Source of the DNA: Clostridia bacterium
Lineage (GTDB): Bacteria > Bacillota > Clostridia > Oscillospirales > QAMX01
Direction: 5' to 3'
Length of the DNA stretch: 8,843 nt
NCBI GenBank assembly: GCA_017547975.1
Contig: JAFYNU010000320.1
Location: forward strand, 1-8,843
The position numbers were made by a program, and so were the translations under genes. Each line of letters opens with the position of its first letter. The first letter of the stretch is position 1. Positions 1 to 6,672 of this stretch are shown here, piece after piece. The notes beneath the pieces were generated by a model. The model saw only the letters and a program-made list of their open reading frames with translations, did not search any database and was not told where the DNA came from.

Positions 1-321
1 AAGGCTTACCTGGTCAACACCGGCTGGAACGGCACCGGCAAGCGCATCTCCATCAAGGACACCCGCGGCATCATCGACGCCATTCTGGATGGCTCCATCC
101 TGAAGGCCGAAACCAAGAAGATCCCCTACTTCGATTTCGAAGTTCCCACCGCTCTGCCCGGCGTTGACTCCGGCATCCTGGATCCCAGAGACACCTACGC
201 CACCGCTGAAGAATGGGAAACCAAGGCCAAGGATCTGTCTGCCCGCTTCATCAAGAACTTTGCCAAGTACACCGGCAATGAAGAAGGCAAGGCTCTCGTA
301 GCCGCTGGTCCCCAGCTCTAA
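1..321 (+). CDS. pckA: Phosphoenolpyruvate carboxykinase (ATP), C-terminal part (5' end outside window)
   Basis: This is the last 106 codons of a gene that begins before the window; frame 1 is open from base 1 to the TAA at 319-321. The visible part matches the C-terminal domain of ATP-dependent PEP carboxykinase, which interconverts oxaloacetate plus ATP with PEP, CO2 and ADP in the cytoplasm. Recognisable elements are VNTGWNGTGKRI near the start (the nucleotide-binding segment, usually NTGW..G.GKR), DTRGIIDAILDG after it, then FEVPTALPGVDSGILDPRDTY and a helical tail ending RFIKNFAKYTGNE. These are standard landmarks of the ATP-type enzyme, not the GTP-type. In fermentative anaerobes the enzyme often works in the PEP-carboxylating direction, which is family knowledge and not visible here. 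The catalytic kinase-1a/2 motifs lie upstream of the window. A strong terminator follows 19 bases later, so this is the last gene of its transcript. Confidence 0.95.
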   Translation, partial: KAYLVNTGWNGTGKRISIKDTRGIIDAILDGSILKAETKKIPYFDFEVPTALPGVDSGILDPRDTYATAEEWETKAKDLSARFIKNFAKYTGNEEGKALVAAGPQL

Positions 322-340
322 TTTACTTCTTACAAAAGCA

Positions 341-372
341 AAACTGCAGCGATAACTCGCTGCAGTTTTTTT
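341..372 (+). terminator. Intrinsic terminator after pckA, probably bidirectional
   Basis: An 11-bp perfect stem (341-351 pairing with 358-368, core CTGCAGCG/CGCTGCAG) has a 6-base loop and runs into a T tract at 366-372. Read on the minus strand, the same stem is followed by a looser T-rich stretch (TTGCTTTTG), and it sits 13 bases after the stop codon of the minus-strand phosphodiesterase gene. It probably ends both converging transcripts. Confidence 0.9.
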
Positions 373-381
373 ATTTTCCGT

Positions 382-1083
382 TTATCGGGTAAGATATTGG
401 AACAGCCTGTCGGGGAAATTCACCGTCATACCATCCACCCCAAGGCGGCACATTTCCTTCATCAGCTCCACCCGGGTAACACCCCAGGCACGGACACCAA
501 ATCCCTGGGAGCGCCAGTAAGCAATGCGTTCTTCGGTAATCTCGGTGGCTACGGGAGCAAGCTCTTCGCCTCCGATGGCTTTCAAGGCTTCCAGGTTTTC
601 CTCGGTGGGTTTCGCTATCAGCCATCCCACCCGGGCTTCCGGGCAGACCTCCTTGGTCTTCCGGATACACTCAAATCCGAAGCTTGTGAAGGTGGTCCGG
701 TCCATAATACCGAATTCCTTCGCCAGAGCCACCGTATCTTCTTCTACTCCCGGCACCTTCAGTTCAATGGCAAAATGGATGTTATAGGCCGAAAAGACCT
801 CCAGGAATTCCCGAAAGGTCACGATCCGATCAAAAAATCCGGTGGTAGCGTTGCCGGTGACCTTCAATTCACGAAGTTCTGCCAGGGTATAGTCCGAAAC
901 CGCCCCGCTTCCGTTGGTGACCCGGTCCAGAGTCGTATCGTGGAAGAGAACCAGTTCCCCATCCCGGGTACGCTGGACGTCGGTTTCGATGCCATTGGCC
1001 CCCTGCAAAAGGCCCAGATAGAAGGACGACATGGTATTTTCGGGGGCGTATTCACTGGCTCCCCGGTGTGCGTAATTGATCAT
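382..1083 (-). CDS. Glycerophosphodiester phosphodiesterase
   Basis: This 233-residue protein belongs to the GDPD family (TIM barrel, UgpQ-like), which hydrolyses glycerophosphodiesters from phospholipid turnover to sn-glycerol 3-phosphate and an alcohol. The family signature is complete at the N-terminus: HRG at 6-8, PENT at 14-17, the metal ligands E33 and D35 in GIETDVQ, and the second catalytic histidine H48 in LFHDTTLDRVTNG. The C-terminal barrel strands carry VRAWGVT and VDGMTVNFPDRL, which stand where the family usually has V..WTVN and GVDGI.TD.P. No signal peptide is seen, so it is probably cytoplasmic. The start is placed at the ATG at 1083 because AGGAGAA (1091-1097) lies 7 bases upstream. 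An in-frame ATG at 1128 lies inside the preceding gene and lacks such a site. It follows the permease gene by 20 bases and is probably cotranscribed with it. Confidence 0.93.
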   Translation of the reverse strand: MINYAHRGASEYAPENTMSSFYLGLLQGANGIETDVQRTRDGELVLFHDTTLDRVTNGSGAVSDYTLAELRELKVTGNATTGFFDRIVTFREFLEVFSAYNIHFAIELKVPGVEEDTVALAKEFGIMDRTTFTSFGFECIRKTKEVCPEARVGWLIAKPTEENLEALKAIGGEELAPVATEITEERIAYWRSQGFGVRAWGVTRVELMKEMCRLGVDGMTVNFPDRLFQYLTR

Positions 1084-1103
1084 TTTTGGTTTCTCCTGTT
1101 CTT

Positions 1104-1895
1104 TTATAGCCAACCAGCGTAATGACAAAGGTTATAACAGCTGATGGCGGTAATCAAAATCAGCATTCCCCGAAAAAGGAGATCCACCTGTCTTCCCGAC
1201 ATCTTTTTGCTGAACCAGCGTCCCACAAAGCCCCCGAGGACACCGCCCACCACCATAACCGCCAGCACCACAGGATCGAATTCCGGAACTCGTCCCCCTG
1301 CCAGCGTAGTCAGGAAGGAAGCCGTCTGGCTGAATAAAATAATATATAGGGAGTGGAGAGCCGCCGTTTTGGTATTCATGGAGAAGAAGAAATAGAGTAT
1401 CACCAGGTTGATAGGCCCGCCGCCGATGCCAAGGAAGGAGCTGACAATCCCAAGTCCGAGCCCAATTGAAAGACAAACCGGGCCACGCTCCACCTGCAGG
1501 GTACGGATCTTTTCCTTGTTCAAAACGTAGATCAAAACCCCCAGGGTGAGAAGAACCATAATTCCGCTTTGAATCACACCCACCAGGCTGTCGTTCCCGA
1601 AGGCAATTCGGATGGCGTCAAAGACCCATTTCCCCAAAACACCTCCGACCGCTCCACCGACCGCCATCCAGGTACCCTTCCTGGGATCCAGTTTCGCATC
1701 CCCGCCCCGGCCCCGAAGCACTGAAACGATACTCATGCCAAGTACCGTACACCCCGAAAGGAAGCTAATGGTAGAAACGCTCATGTTCGCCGCCGCATCC
1801 ATCACCGGTTTGATGATGACGCCCCCGCCGATACCCGAAATGGCACCCAGGGTGGTAGCCCCTATGCAAATGAGAAAGTAAAGCAACCAGGTCAT
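1104..1895 (-). CDS. TSUP (TauE/SafE) family membrane permease
   Basis: This is a 263-residue, very hydrophobic protein of the TSUP family (COG0730), whose members are proposed to move sulfite, sulfoacetate, sulfolactate or other small organic anions across the inner membrane. The internal duplication typical of the family is clear. GAISGIGGG at 17-25 in the first half is mirrored by SSFLGIGGGP at 152-161 in the second, and VGGVLGKWVF (83-92) by VGGVLGGFVGRWF (216-228). About eight membrane segments can be traced, with a charged cytosolic-type linker (NKEKIRTLQVERG) near 126-138 between the halves. The start at 1895 is supported by AAAGGAGGTCG at 1903-1913; an upstream in-frame ATG at 1955 lies in the promoter. 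Substrate is unknown; no sulfonate-metabolism gene is visible nearby. It is the first gene of the operon with the phosphodiesterase. Confidence 0.9.
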   Translation of the reverse strand: MTWLLYFLICIGATTLGAISGIGGGVIIKPVMDAAANMSVSTISFLSGCTVLGMSIVSVLRGRGGDAKLDPRKGTWMAVGGAVGGVLGKWVFDAIRIAFGNDSLVGVIQSGIMVLLTLGVLIYVLNKEKIRTLQVERGPVCLSIGLGLGIVSSFLGIGGGPINLVILYFFFSMNTKTAALHSLYIILFSQTASFLTTLAGGRVPEFDPVVLAVMVVGGVLGGFVGRWFSKKMSGRQVDLLFRGMLILITAISCYNLCHYAGWL

Positions 1896-1926
1896 ATTCT
1901 TTCGACCTCCTTTGGCTGATATATTG

Positions 1927-1955
1927 ATTATATCACGATGGGGCTTTGTTTGCAA
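1927..1955 (-). promoter_or_regulatory. Promoter of the TSUP permease/phosphodiesterase operon
   Basis: Read on the minus strand there is a -35-like TTGCAA (1955-1950), a 17-base spacer and a perfect -10 TATAAT (1932-1927). Transcription would start near 1920, just before the ribosome binding site at 1903-1913, giving a very short leader. The match to a sigma-A promoter is strong by eye. Confidence 0.8.
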
Positions 1956-1962
1956 TTCCCTC

Positions 1963-1991
1963 TTGCCTCATGGGCCATCCTATTGTATAAT
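1963..1991 (+). promoter_or_regulatory. Promoter of the aldo/keto reductase operon
   Basis: A -35-like TTGCCT (1963-1968) is separated by 17 bases from a perfect TATAAT (1986-1991). Transcription would start near 1998, leaving a leader of about 30 bases that contains the ribosome binding site AAAGGAGAT (2012-2020). It lies back to back with the minus-strand promoter at 1927-1955. Confidence 0.82.
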
Positions 1992-2026
1992 AGAGGCAAA
2001 TCATAAATACCAAAGGAGATCCGATT

Positions 2027-2941
2027 ATGCGTAAGATTGAACTGGGCAAAAGCGGGTTGATGGTCCCCACCGTGGCCATCGGCTGTATGCGCATCAGCAA
2101 CATGGCCGAAAAGGAAGCCGCCGCCTTCCTGGACACCGCCATTGACAACGGGGCAAATTATTTTGATCACGCCGACATCTACGGCGGCGGCCAAAGCGAA
2201 GTGGTTTTCGGCAAGGCCATGCAGGCATTTCGCCGGGAAGACCTGCTCATCCAGACCAAATGCGGCATTGTGCCGGGCAAAATGTTTGATTTTTCCTACG
2301 AACATATCATCAATTCGGTAAACGGCAGTCTGAAGCGGCTGGGTACCGATTACGTGGACGTCCTGCTCCTCCACCGTCCCGATGCCCTGATGGAGCCCGA
2401 AGAGGTTGCCAAGGCCTTCGATAAGCTGAAATCCTCCGGCAAGGTTCGCCATTTCGGTGTTTCCAACCAGAATCCTTACCAGATGCAGCTTTTGCAGTCC
2501 GCCCTGGATATGCCCCTGGTGGCAAACCAGCTGCAATTCGGCATCATGCACACCCCCATGATTCAATCGGGAATCAACGTGAATATGTACAACGAATCGG
2601 CCACCAACCGGGACGGCGGCGTTCTGGATTTCTGCCGTCTCAACAAAATCACCATTCAGCCCTGGTCCCCCATGCAGTACGGTTTCTTCGAAGGGGTCTT
2701 TGTGGATAACGAAAAATTCCCCAAGCTCAACGAAACCCTGGCCCGCCTTAGTGAAAAGTACGGCGTTTCCAAAACCACCCTGGCCATTGCCTGGATCCTG
2801 CGGCACCCGGCCAAAATGCAGCCCGTCACCGGCACCACCACCCCCGGCCGCCTGGCGGAGTGCCTGAAAGCCGCCGAAGTCACCCTCACCCGGGAAGACT
2901 GGTATGCTATTTACATGTCCGCCGGCAATGTTTTGCCGTAA
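2027..2941 (+). CDS. Aldo/keto reductase, YdhF-like
   Basis: This 304-residue protein is an NAD(P)H-dependent aldo/keto reductase (TIM barrel) expected to reduce an aldehyde or ketone in the cytoplasm. It resembles E. coli YdhF across its length, as remembered, with shared blocks DHADIYGG (47-54), LLLHRPDALMEPEEVAKAF and SGKVRHFGVSNQNP. The catalytic tetrad can be placed at D47, Y52, K78 (in QTKCG) and H116 (in LLLHRPD). The C-terminal cofactor-binding strand is PVTGTTTPGRLAECLKAAEV, in the place of the usual IPGT....R..EN. Length is normal for the YdhF group. The start has the ribosome binding site AAAGGAGAT ending 6 bases before it. It is the first gene of a three-gene operon with RidA and a nitroreductase (24- and 23-base gaps). 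The physiological substrate is unknown. Confidence 0.93.
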   Translation: MRKIELGKSGLMVPTVAIGCMRISNMAEKEAAAFLDTAIDNGANYFDHADIYGGGQSEVVFGKAMQAFRREDLLIQTKCGIVPGKMFDFSYEHIINSVNGSLKRLGTDYVDVLLLHRPDALMEPEEVAKAFDKLKSSGKVRHFGVSNQNPYQMQLLQSALDMPLVANQLQFGIMHTPMIQSGINVNMYNESATNRDGGVLDFCRLNKITIQPWSPMQYGFFEGVFVDNEKFPKLNETLARLSEKYGVSKTTLAIAWILRHPAKMQPVTGTTTPGRLAECLKAAEVTLTREDWYAIYMSAGNVLP

Positions 2942-2965
2942 TCTCACAGGAAAAGGAAAATCACT

Positions 2966-3343
2966 ATGCTGAAGAAAATTGCCTCTCCCAACGCCCCCGC
3001 CGCCATCGGCCCCTATTCCCAGGCCATCGTCTGCGGCAACATGCTCTTCACCTCCGGTCAGATCCCCCTGGATCCTGCCACCGGCGAGATGGTGGGAACC
3101 GATATCACCGCCCAGGCAGAACAGGTCATGAAAAACCTGGCCGCCGTGTTGGAAGAAGCCGGAGCCACCTTCCAGTCGGTGATCAAAACCACCTGCTTCC
3201 TTGCGGATATGGCGGATTTCGCGGCCTTTAACGCCGTGTACGCCAAATATTTCACCGAAAACCCCGCTCGCTCCTGTGTTGCGGTCAAGGCCCTGCCCAA
3301 GAACGCCCTGGTGGAGGTAGAAGCTATCGCCTCCATCGGGTAA
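2966..3343 (+). CDS. ridA: RidA family reactive enamine/imine deaminase
   Basis: This 125-residue protein is a RidA/YjgF/UK114 family member. RidA hydrolyses reactive enamine/imine intermediates, such as 2-aminoacrylate released by PLP enzymes acting on serine or threonine, to the keto acid and ammonia; it works as a cytoplasmic trimer. Family landmarks are all present: APAAIGPYSQA (10-20, with the active-site Tyr17), FTSGQIPLDPATG (28-40), the ARSCVAV block with the key arginine R102 that binds the substrate carboxylate, and the terminal VEVEAIA with E119. Length is typical. The arginine and glutamate place it with the archetypal deaminase group rather than the Rid1-7 relatives that lack the arginine. 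An AAAAGG ribosome binding site (2951-2956) precedes the start. It lies between two oxidoreductase genes in one operon, suggesting a role in clearing reactive metabolites. Confidence 0.95.
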   Translation: MLKKIASPNAPAAIGPYSQAIVCGNMLFTSGQIPLDPATGEMVGTDITAQAEQVMKNLAAVLEEAGATFQSVIKTTCFLADMADFAAFNAVYAKYFTENPARSCVAVKALPKNALVEVEAIASIG

Positions 3344-3366
3344 ACCCCTGTTTTGAAAGGAGTGTC

Positions 3367-3894
3367 ATGATGGAATTATTCGAAGCATTGACCAAACGGC
3401 AAAGCGGCAGAAATTATGCCGAACGGCCGGTTGAAACCGAGAAGCTTCACAAATGTATCGAAGCCGCCCAGCTGGCTCCCTCCGCCTGCAACAGCCAGCC
3501 CAGGAGCTTCGTTGTGGTTTCCTCGCCGGAAAAGGTAACGGAAGTAACCGAAAATATTCTGAACGTTGGTTTCAATCAGTTTTGCAAGAAGGTTCCGGCT
3601 TACATTGCCATCATTGAAGAGCCCGCTCTTCTCAGCGGCAATCGTGTGAGCCAGAAATATGCTCACGGCGATGTGGGTATGGCGGTGGAGAATCTTTGTC
3701 TGGCCGCAACCGCCCAGGGTCTGACCACCTGCATCATGGGCGCATTTGGCCCGGAAGACAGAATGAAGGAGATCCTCGGACTTGCCCCCGATGCCAACCT
3801 TCGTTTGGTTTTGGCCATTGGTTATGCCGCAGAGGATGATCCCCTCCGTCCCAAGAGACGGAAACCCCTGGAAGAGGTCTGTAAATTCCTATAA
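3367..3894 (+). CDS. Nitroreductase family FMN-dependent oxidoreductase
   Basis: This is a 175-residue single-domain nitroreductase-family flavoprotein (COG0778), expected to bind FMN and use NAD(P)H to reduce nitro, quinone or enone compounds; the true substrate is unknown. The FMN phosphate-binding segment is RQSGRNYAERPV (11-22), followed by LAPSACNSQPRSFVVV, which carries the usual PSA.N.QP signature. The central helix is DVGMAVENLCLAATAQGLTTCIMGAF and the C-terminal flavin-binding strand is LAIGYAAEDDPLRPKRRKPLEEV. Length suits the short members of the family. Two adjacent ATG codons (3367 and 3370) follow AAAGGAG (3356-3362). The second has the better 7-base spacing, so the protein may begin one residue later. 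It is the last gene of the operon and is followed at once by a terminator. Confidence 0.92.
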   Translation: MMELFEALTKRQSGRNYAERPVETEKLHKCIEAAQLAPSACNSQPRSFVVVSSPEKVTEVTENILNVGFNQFCKKVPAYIAIIEEPALLSGNRVSQKYAHGDVGMAVENLCLAATAQGLTTCIMGAFGPEDRMKEILGLAPDANLRLVLAIGYAAEDDPLRPKRRKPLEEVCKFL

Positions 3895-3899
3895 CGAAC

Positions 3900-3928
3900 A
3901 ATGCTCCCGGTTTCCCGGGAGCATTTTG
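3900..3928 (+). terminator. Intrinsic terminator between converging genes
   Basis: An 11-bp perfect stem (3900-3910 with 3915-3925, AATGCTCCCGG/CCGGGAGCATT) has a 4-base loop and is followed by TTTTGC. It begins 5 bases after the nitroreductase stop. The SDR gene on the other strand ends 9 bases away, and the hairpin is symmetric, so it may serve both, although the T tract is short in either direction. Confidence 0.82.
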
Positions 3929-3934
3929 CATCAC

Positions 3935-4948
3935 TCAATAGGTTCCTTTGCGTTCCTCAAAATGGGTGGGCTTGTTCAGCGCCCGGCCGCCCGACAGGAT
4001 CCACTCGGCCTGCCAGCCAATCATGGTTTCCAGGGACACGGTGGGGTAGCCAAACAGGTCAAACATCCGCCCTGCGTTGGAAAGATAGGCATTGTCGGAG
4101 GGGATTCCGGTGAAGACCGGTTCTTTCCCCAGGAGCTTGCCGAGCTTTTTGGCGGTATCTACCACGCTGGCGTTTTCCGGACCGGTGACGTTCAGGGTAA
4201 ATACCTCCGGGGAGGCGTGCAAAAGCAGGCGGATGGCTGCGGCGTTGGCGTCAGCCTGCCAGATGCAGTTGAAGCTCGGGGTGGTAATATCGATGGGAGT
4301 GCCGGTCATGATCTTATTTGCAATGTCGTAGATAACCCTGTAGCGCAGGTCGATGGCGTAATTGAGCCGGAAGAGGGACACCGATGTGCCAAATGCCCTG
4401 GCGCCATATTCGAACATACGCTCCCGGCCCAGGCAGGTCATGGCGTATTCCCCGATGGGATCGGCAGGCACGTCCTCAGTGGCTCCGCCGTAAAGAGGCA
4501 CCTTTGGGTAGAGGTTACCGCTGGAGAAGGCTACGATACGGGAATTTTTGTAACGCTCCGCCACCCGACTGGGAAGCCACACGTTCATGCCCCAGGTGGC
4601 ATATTCATTGCCATTGGTCCCAAATTTCTTTCCCGCCATAAAGATCACGTTATCCACATCCGGCAGGGCTTCCAGAGCGCCCGGCTCCAAAAGATCGCAG
4701 GAGATCATTTTGACTCGGTTTTCTTCCAAAAAGGCAGTTGCAATGGGATCGCTGAAGCGGGACACGGCAATTATGTCGTGGGGAAGCCCGGCGGCCTCCA
4801 TGGCCTTCTTCGCCAGAACACACAGGGTGGGGCCCATTTTACCCCCGGCACCCAGTACCAGAATATCCCCGTTGATTTTTTTCATGTCCTCCACCAGGCC
4901 CGGCTGGGGTGTGGTGAGGAGTTCATTCAGTTTGGTTTCGGTCCACAT
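3935..4948 (-). CDS. NAD-dependent epimerase/dehydratase-like protein (atypical extended SDR)
   Basis: This 337-residue protein has the fold of the extended short-chain dehydrogenase/epimerase superfamily. After about 25 N-terminal residues comes a Rossmann beta-alpha-beta with GAGGKMG (33-39, GxxGxxG form), then an acidic turn at D85 in ISCDLLEP, a VIFMAGKKFG strand near 101-110, and FSSGNLYP (141-148) at the place of the catalytic serine strand. The usual active-site YxxxK is not intact: the tyrosine is present at Y168 (GEYAMTCLGRE) but the fourth position after it is C172 instead of lysine. The C-terminal half holds the substrate domain, including FTLNVTGPENASVVDTAKKLGKLLGKEP. This is either a divergent redox enzyme or an NAD-binding protein with other chemistry. 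The start has AAAAGGAG at 4963-4956. It is transcribed divergently from an AraC regulator, its probable controller. Confidence 0.85.
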   Translation of the reverse strand: MWTETKLNELLTTPQPGLVEDMKKINGDILVLGAGGKMGPTLCVLAKKAMEAAGLPHDIIAVSRFSDPIATAFLEENRVKMISCDLLEPGALEALPDVDNVIFMAGKKFGTNGNEYATWGMNVWLPSRVAERYKNSRIVAFSSGNLYPKVPLYGGATEDVPADPIGEYAMTCLGRERMFEYGARAFGTSVSLFRLNYAIDLRYRVIYDIANKIMTGTPIDITTPSFNCIWQADANAAAIRLLLHASPEVFTLNVTGPENASVVDTAKKLGKLLGKEPVFTGIPSDNAYLSNAGRMFDLFGYPTVSLETMIGWQAEWILSGGRALNKPTHFEERKGTY

Positions 4949-4988
4949 AGATATTCTCCTTTTGGGGACGGTATTTTTCCCATCCCGC

Positions 4989-5017
4989 TTGACAAGTTTG
5001 GTTTTCTGTGTAACAAT
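4989..5017 (+). promoter_or_regulatory. Probable promoter of the AraC-family regulator gene
   Basis: A consensus -35 TTGACA (4989-4994) is followed after 16-17 bases by a weak -10, TAACAAT (5011-5017). The -35 lies within the perfect palindrome CTTG-A-CAAG (4988-4996), so its complement TTGTCA could also act as a -35 for the minus-strand SDR gene, though I found no convincing -10 for that direction. The combination of a good -35 and a poor -10 would suit activator control. Confidence 0.55.
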
Positions 5018-5049
5018 GGTGGTATGAATGATCGGGAAGGAGGGGAAAT

Positions 5050-5856
5050 ATGGAGCGTCCGGATTTTATGATATCCGCAGCCCTTCCCATTGATGGTCCC
5101 ATCCGAAGTATTCGTTACCAGAACGAATACGAGTTGATTTTTGTGGAGCGGGGTGAGATTGAGCTTTCTGTGGGCGAAAAGTCCTACACCGCCGGGCCCA
5201 ACCGTCTGATTCTCTTAACCAACCTGGAGCAACAGCATCTGAAGCTTCGAAATGCACGGGATTGCTTTCGCTATTGCTTTTTCTTCCACGCCCCCGCGGT
5301 AGATAGCCACATCCGAAACCCGGAGCTTTTGAGCCTGCTCAAGAACCACTCCGACCTGTTCCGGCATTGTCTGGACGTGACCCCCATTCGGGAGAAGGTT
5401 CTTTCCACCCTGCATCAAATGATGGAGATTGACCCCGCCGCCCCCTATGCCAACGACATGGTAACGGCTCTTTTGACGGGCCTTCTGGTGGAATTATGCT
5501 GGCTTCACCCGGAACTGGGAACCCACAGCCTGTCCGATTCCTGCCAAAGCCGCATTTTTGCCATTCAGCAATATCTGGATACCCACTACAACGAGCCCAT
5601 CAAAATATCCGATCTTTGCCGCAAACACTATATTTCCGACCACTATCTTTCCCATCAGTTCAAGCGGTTGACGGGATATTCCCCCAAGCAATACCTGACC
5701 CTGCTGCGGCTCAAATATGCGGGGATGATGCTGCGGGATACCGCTCTGCCGGTGAATGAAATTGCCCTGCATTGTGGTTTTTCGGATATCAACAATTTTT
5801 GCAAGCTCTTTAAGCGGGAATATCACATGACACCCAGCCAGTTCCGCAATTCATAG
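5050..5856 (+). CDS. AraC family transcriptional regulator
   Basis: This 268-residue protein has the two-part layout of AraC/XylS regulators. Residues about 20-85 form a cupin-like effector-binding domain (NEYELIFVERGEIELSVGEKSY..GPNRLILL, the usual beta-strand pattern with an Exx...G turn). Residues about 168-267 form the DNA-binding domain with two helix-turn-helix units: IKISDLCRKHYISDHYLSHQFKR near 184-206, and VNEIALHCGFSDINNFCKLFKR near 235-256. It closes with the family signature FKREYHMTPSQFR. Such proteins usually sense a small sugar-like molecule and activate adjacent catabolic genes. The start has AAGGAGG at 5037-5043, 6 bases upstream. It is divergent from the SDR gene and lies next to the amidohydrolase pair, so those genes and the isomerase/lyase genes further right are the likely targets. 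The effector is unknown. Confidence 0.95.
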   Translation: MERPDFMISAALPIDGPIRSIRYQNEYELIFVERGEIELSVGEKSYTAGPNRLILLTNLEQQHLKLRNARDCFRYCFFFHAPAVDSHIRNPELLSLLKNHSDLFRHCLDVTPIREKVLSTLHQMMEIDPAAPYANDMVTALLTGLLVELCWLHPELGTHSLSDSCQSRIFAIQQYLDTHYNEPIKISDLCRKHYISDHYLSHQFKRLTGYSPKQYLTLLRLKYAGMMLRDTALPVNEIALHCGFSDINNFCKLFKREYHMTPSQFRNS

Positions 5857-5863
5857 CTTCTCC

Positions 5864-5888
5864 GGCTCCGGTTTTCCGGAGCCTTTTT
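5864..5888 (+). terminator. Intrinsic terminator of the AraC-family gene
   Basis: An 8-bp perfect GC-rich stem (5864-5871 GGCTCCGG with 5876-5883 CCGGAGCC), a TTTT loop and a T run at 5884-5888 begin 7 bases after the regulator stop. The T run touches the stop codon (5889-5887) of the converging amidohydrolase gene. On the minus strand no T tract follows the stem, so it is mainly a plus-strand terminator. Confidence 0.88.
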
Positions 5889-6672
5889 AAATGGCAAAAA
5901 GCTTTTTCGCATTTTGCCCCAGGATTTTTTCCTTTTGCGTATCACTCAGGCGGGACAGAGCCAGCTTTCCCAGGGTATGACAGCAATCAAAAAAGGAACA
6001 ATCACTGCCATAAAGGACCTTTTCATCCCCTACCCGGTTCACGAGATATTCGATGGTACCATCATAGGAGCTACTGATGGCGGTATCAATATAGACGTTG
6101 TCGTATTTCTTTGCGCCGGTAATTACCCCTGCCTTGGCATCCGCATCGGTAAAGCCCACGTGGGCAAAAATGAAATTGGCATTGGGGAAACGGCTCGCCA
6201 CATCCATTCCCTCCGCCACCTGACGAGCGGTCCAGGCATGAAAAAGCACCGGAAGTCTTTTTTGGTCTGCAATCTCGTACGCCGGGTCAAACCGACAATC
6301 GCAAAGGGAAGTCCCCGCCTGGTATTCCCCGTGGGCCTTGATACCCAGGATGCCGTTTCCCGGCACCAAATAGCGGGACAAGTCACAATCCTCATAGAAG
6401 GGATTCGGGGTGGCATAAGCATAGATGCGTCCAGGATGCTTCTTTACAGCATCCAATGCCAATTCATTACCCCTCACCCAATCGGAGGCGAAGGCCAGGA
6501 TAGGAGAGACGCAAATAGAATTAACCCCCAGCCGATCCAGGGTATTCACCATATCGTCAGCAGTGTGATTTCCCAGCTGTAGCCGGATGTCCCCGCCGAT
6601 GTGACCATGCACATCAAAAATGTAGATGTCATCAAAGGGTTTTCCGTTTTCCACGTATGCGGCCCAATTCAT
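5887..6672 (-). CDS. Amidohydrolase family protein (amidohydrolase-2 type), metal site intact
   Basis: This is a 261-residue TIM-barrel metal-dependent hydrolase of the amidohydrolase-2 / COG2159 group, which includes decarboxylases and lactone hydrolases acting on aromatic acids or sugar lactones. The metal-binding residues can all be placed: HxH at H22 and H24 in FDVHGHIGG, H145 in LPVLFHAW, H171 in NFIFAHVGF and the catalytic aspartate D224 in VLYGSDCSF. K112 in ILGIKAHGEYQ is on the strand where some members carry a bridging lysine. No signal peptide is seen; it is probably cytoplasmic. The start at 6672 has GGAGGTGA just upstream (6684-6677), and its ATGA overlaps the stop of the preceding gene, implying translational coupling. 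The partner gene is a degenerate homologue, so the two products may form a complex. The exact reaction cannot be told from sequence. Confidence 0.88.
   Translation of the reverse strand: MNWAAYVENGKPFDDIYIFDVHGHIGGDIRLQLGNHTADDMVNTLDRLGVNSICVSPILAFASDWVRGNELALDAVKKHPGRIYAYATPNPFYEDCDLSRYLVPGNGILGIKAHGEYQAGTSLCDCRFDPAYEIADQKRLPVLFHAWTARQVAEGMDVASRFPNANFIFAHVGFTDADAKAGVITGAKKYDNVYIDTAISSSYDGTIEYLVNRVGDEKVLYGSDCSFFDCCHTLGKLALSRLSDTQKEKILGQNAKKLFAI

Noticed and set aside
1928..2947. A 339-codon minus-strand open frame opposite the aldo/keto reductase
   Set aside because: The opposite strand encodes a full-length reductase with catalytic tetrad. This frame has low-complexity Gly/His/Val composition, and its end lies in the divergent promoter.
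3782..5071. A 429-codon plus-strand open frame covering the nitroreductase end and the whole SDR gene
   Set aside because: It is antisense to a coherent Rossmann-fold protein with a good ribosome binding site. Its translation is rich in Gly/His/Pro/Gln with no family motif, and it crosses a strong terminator.
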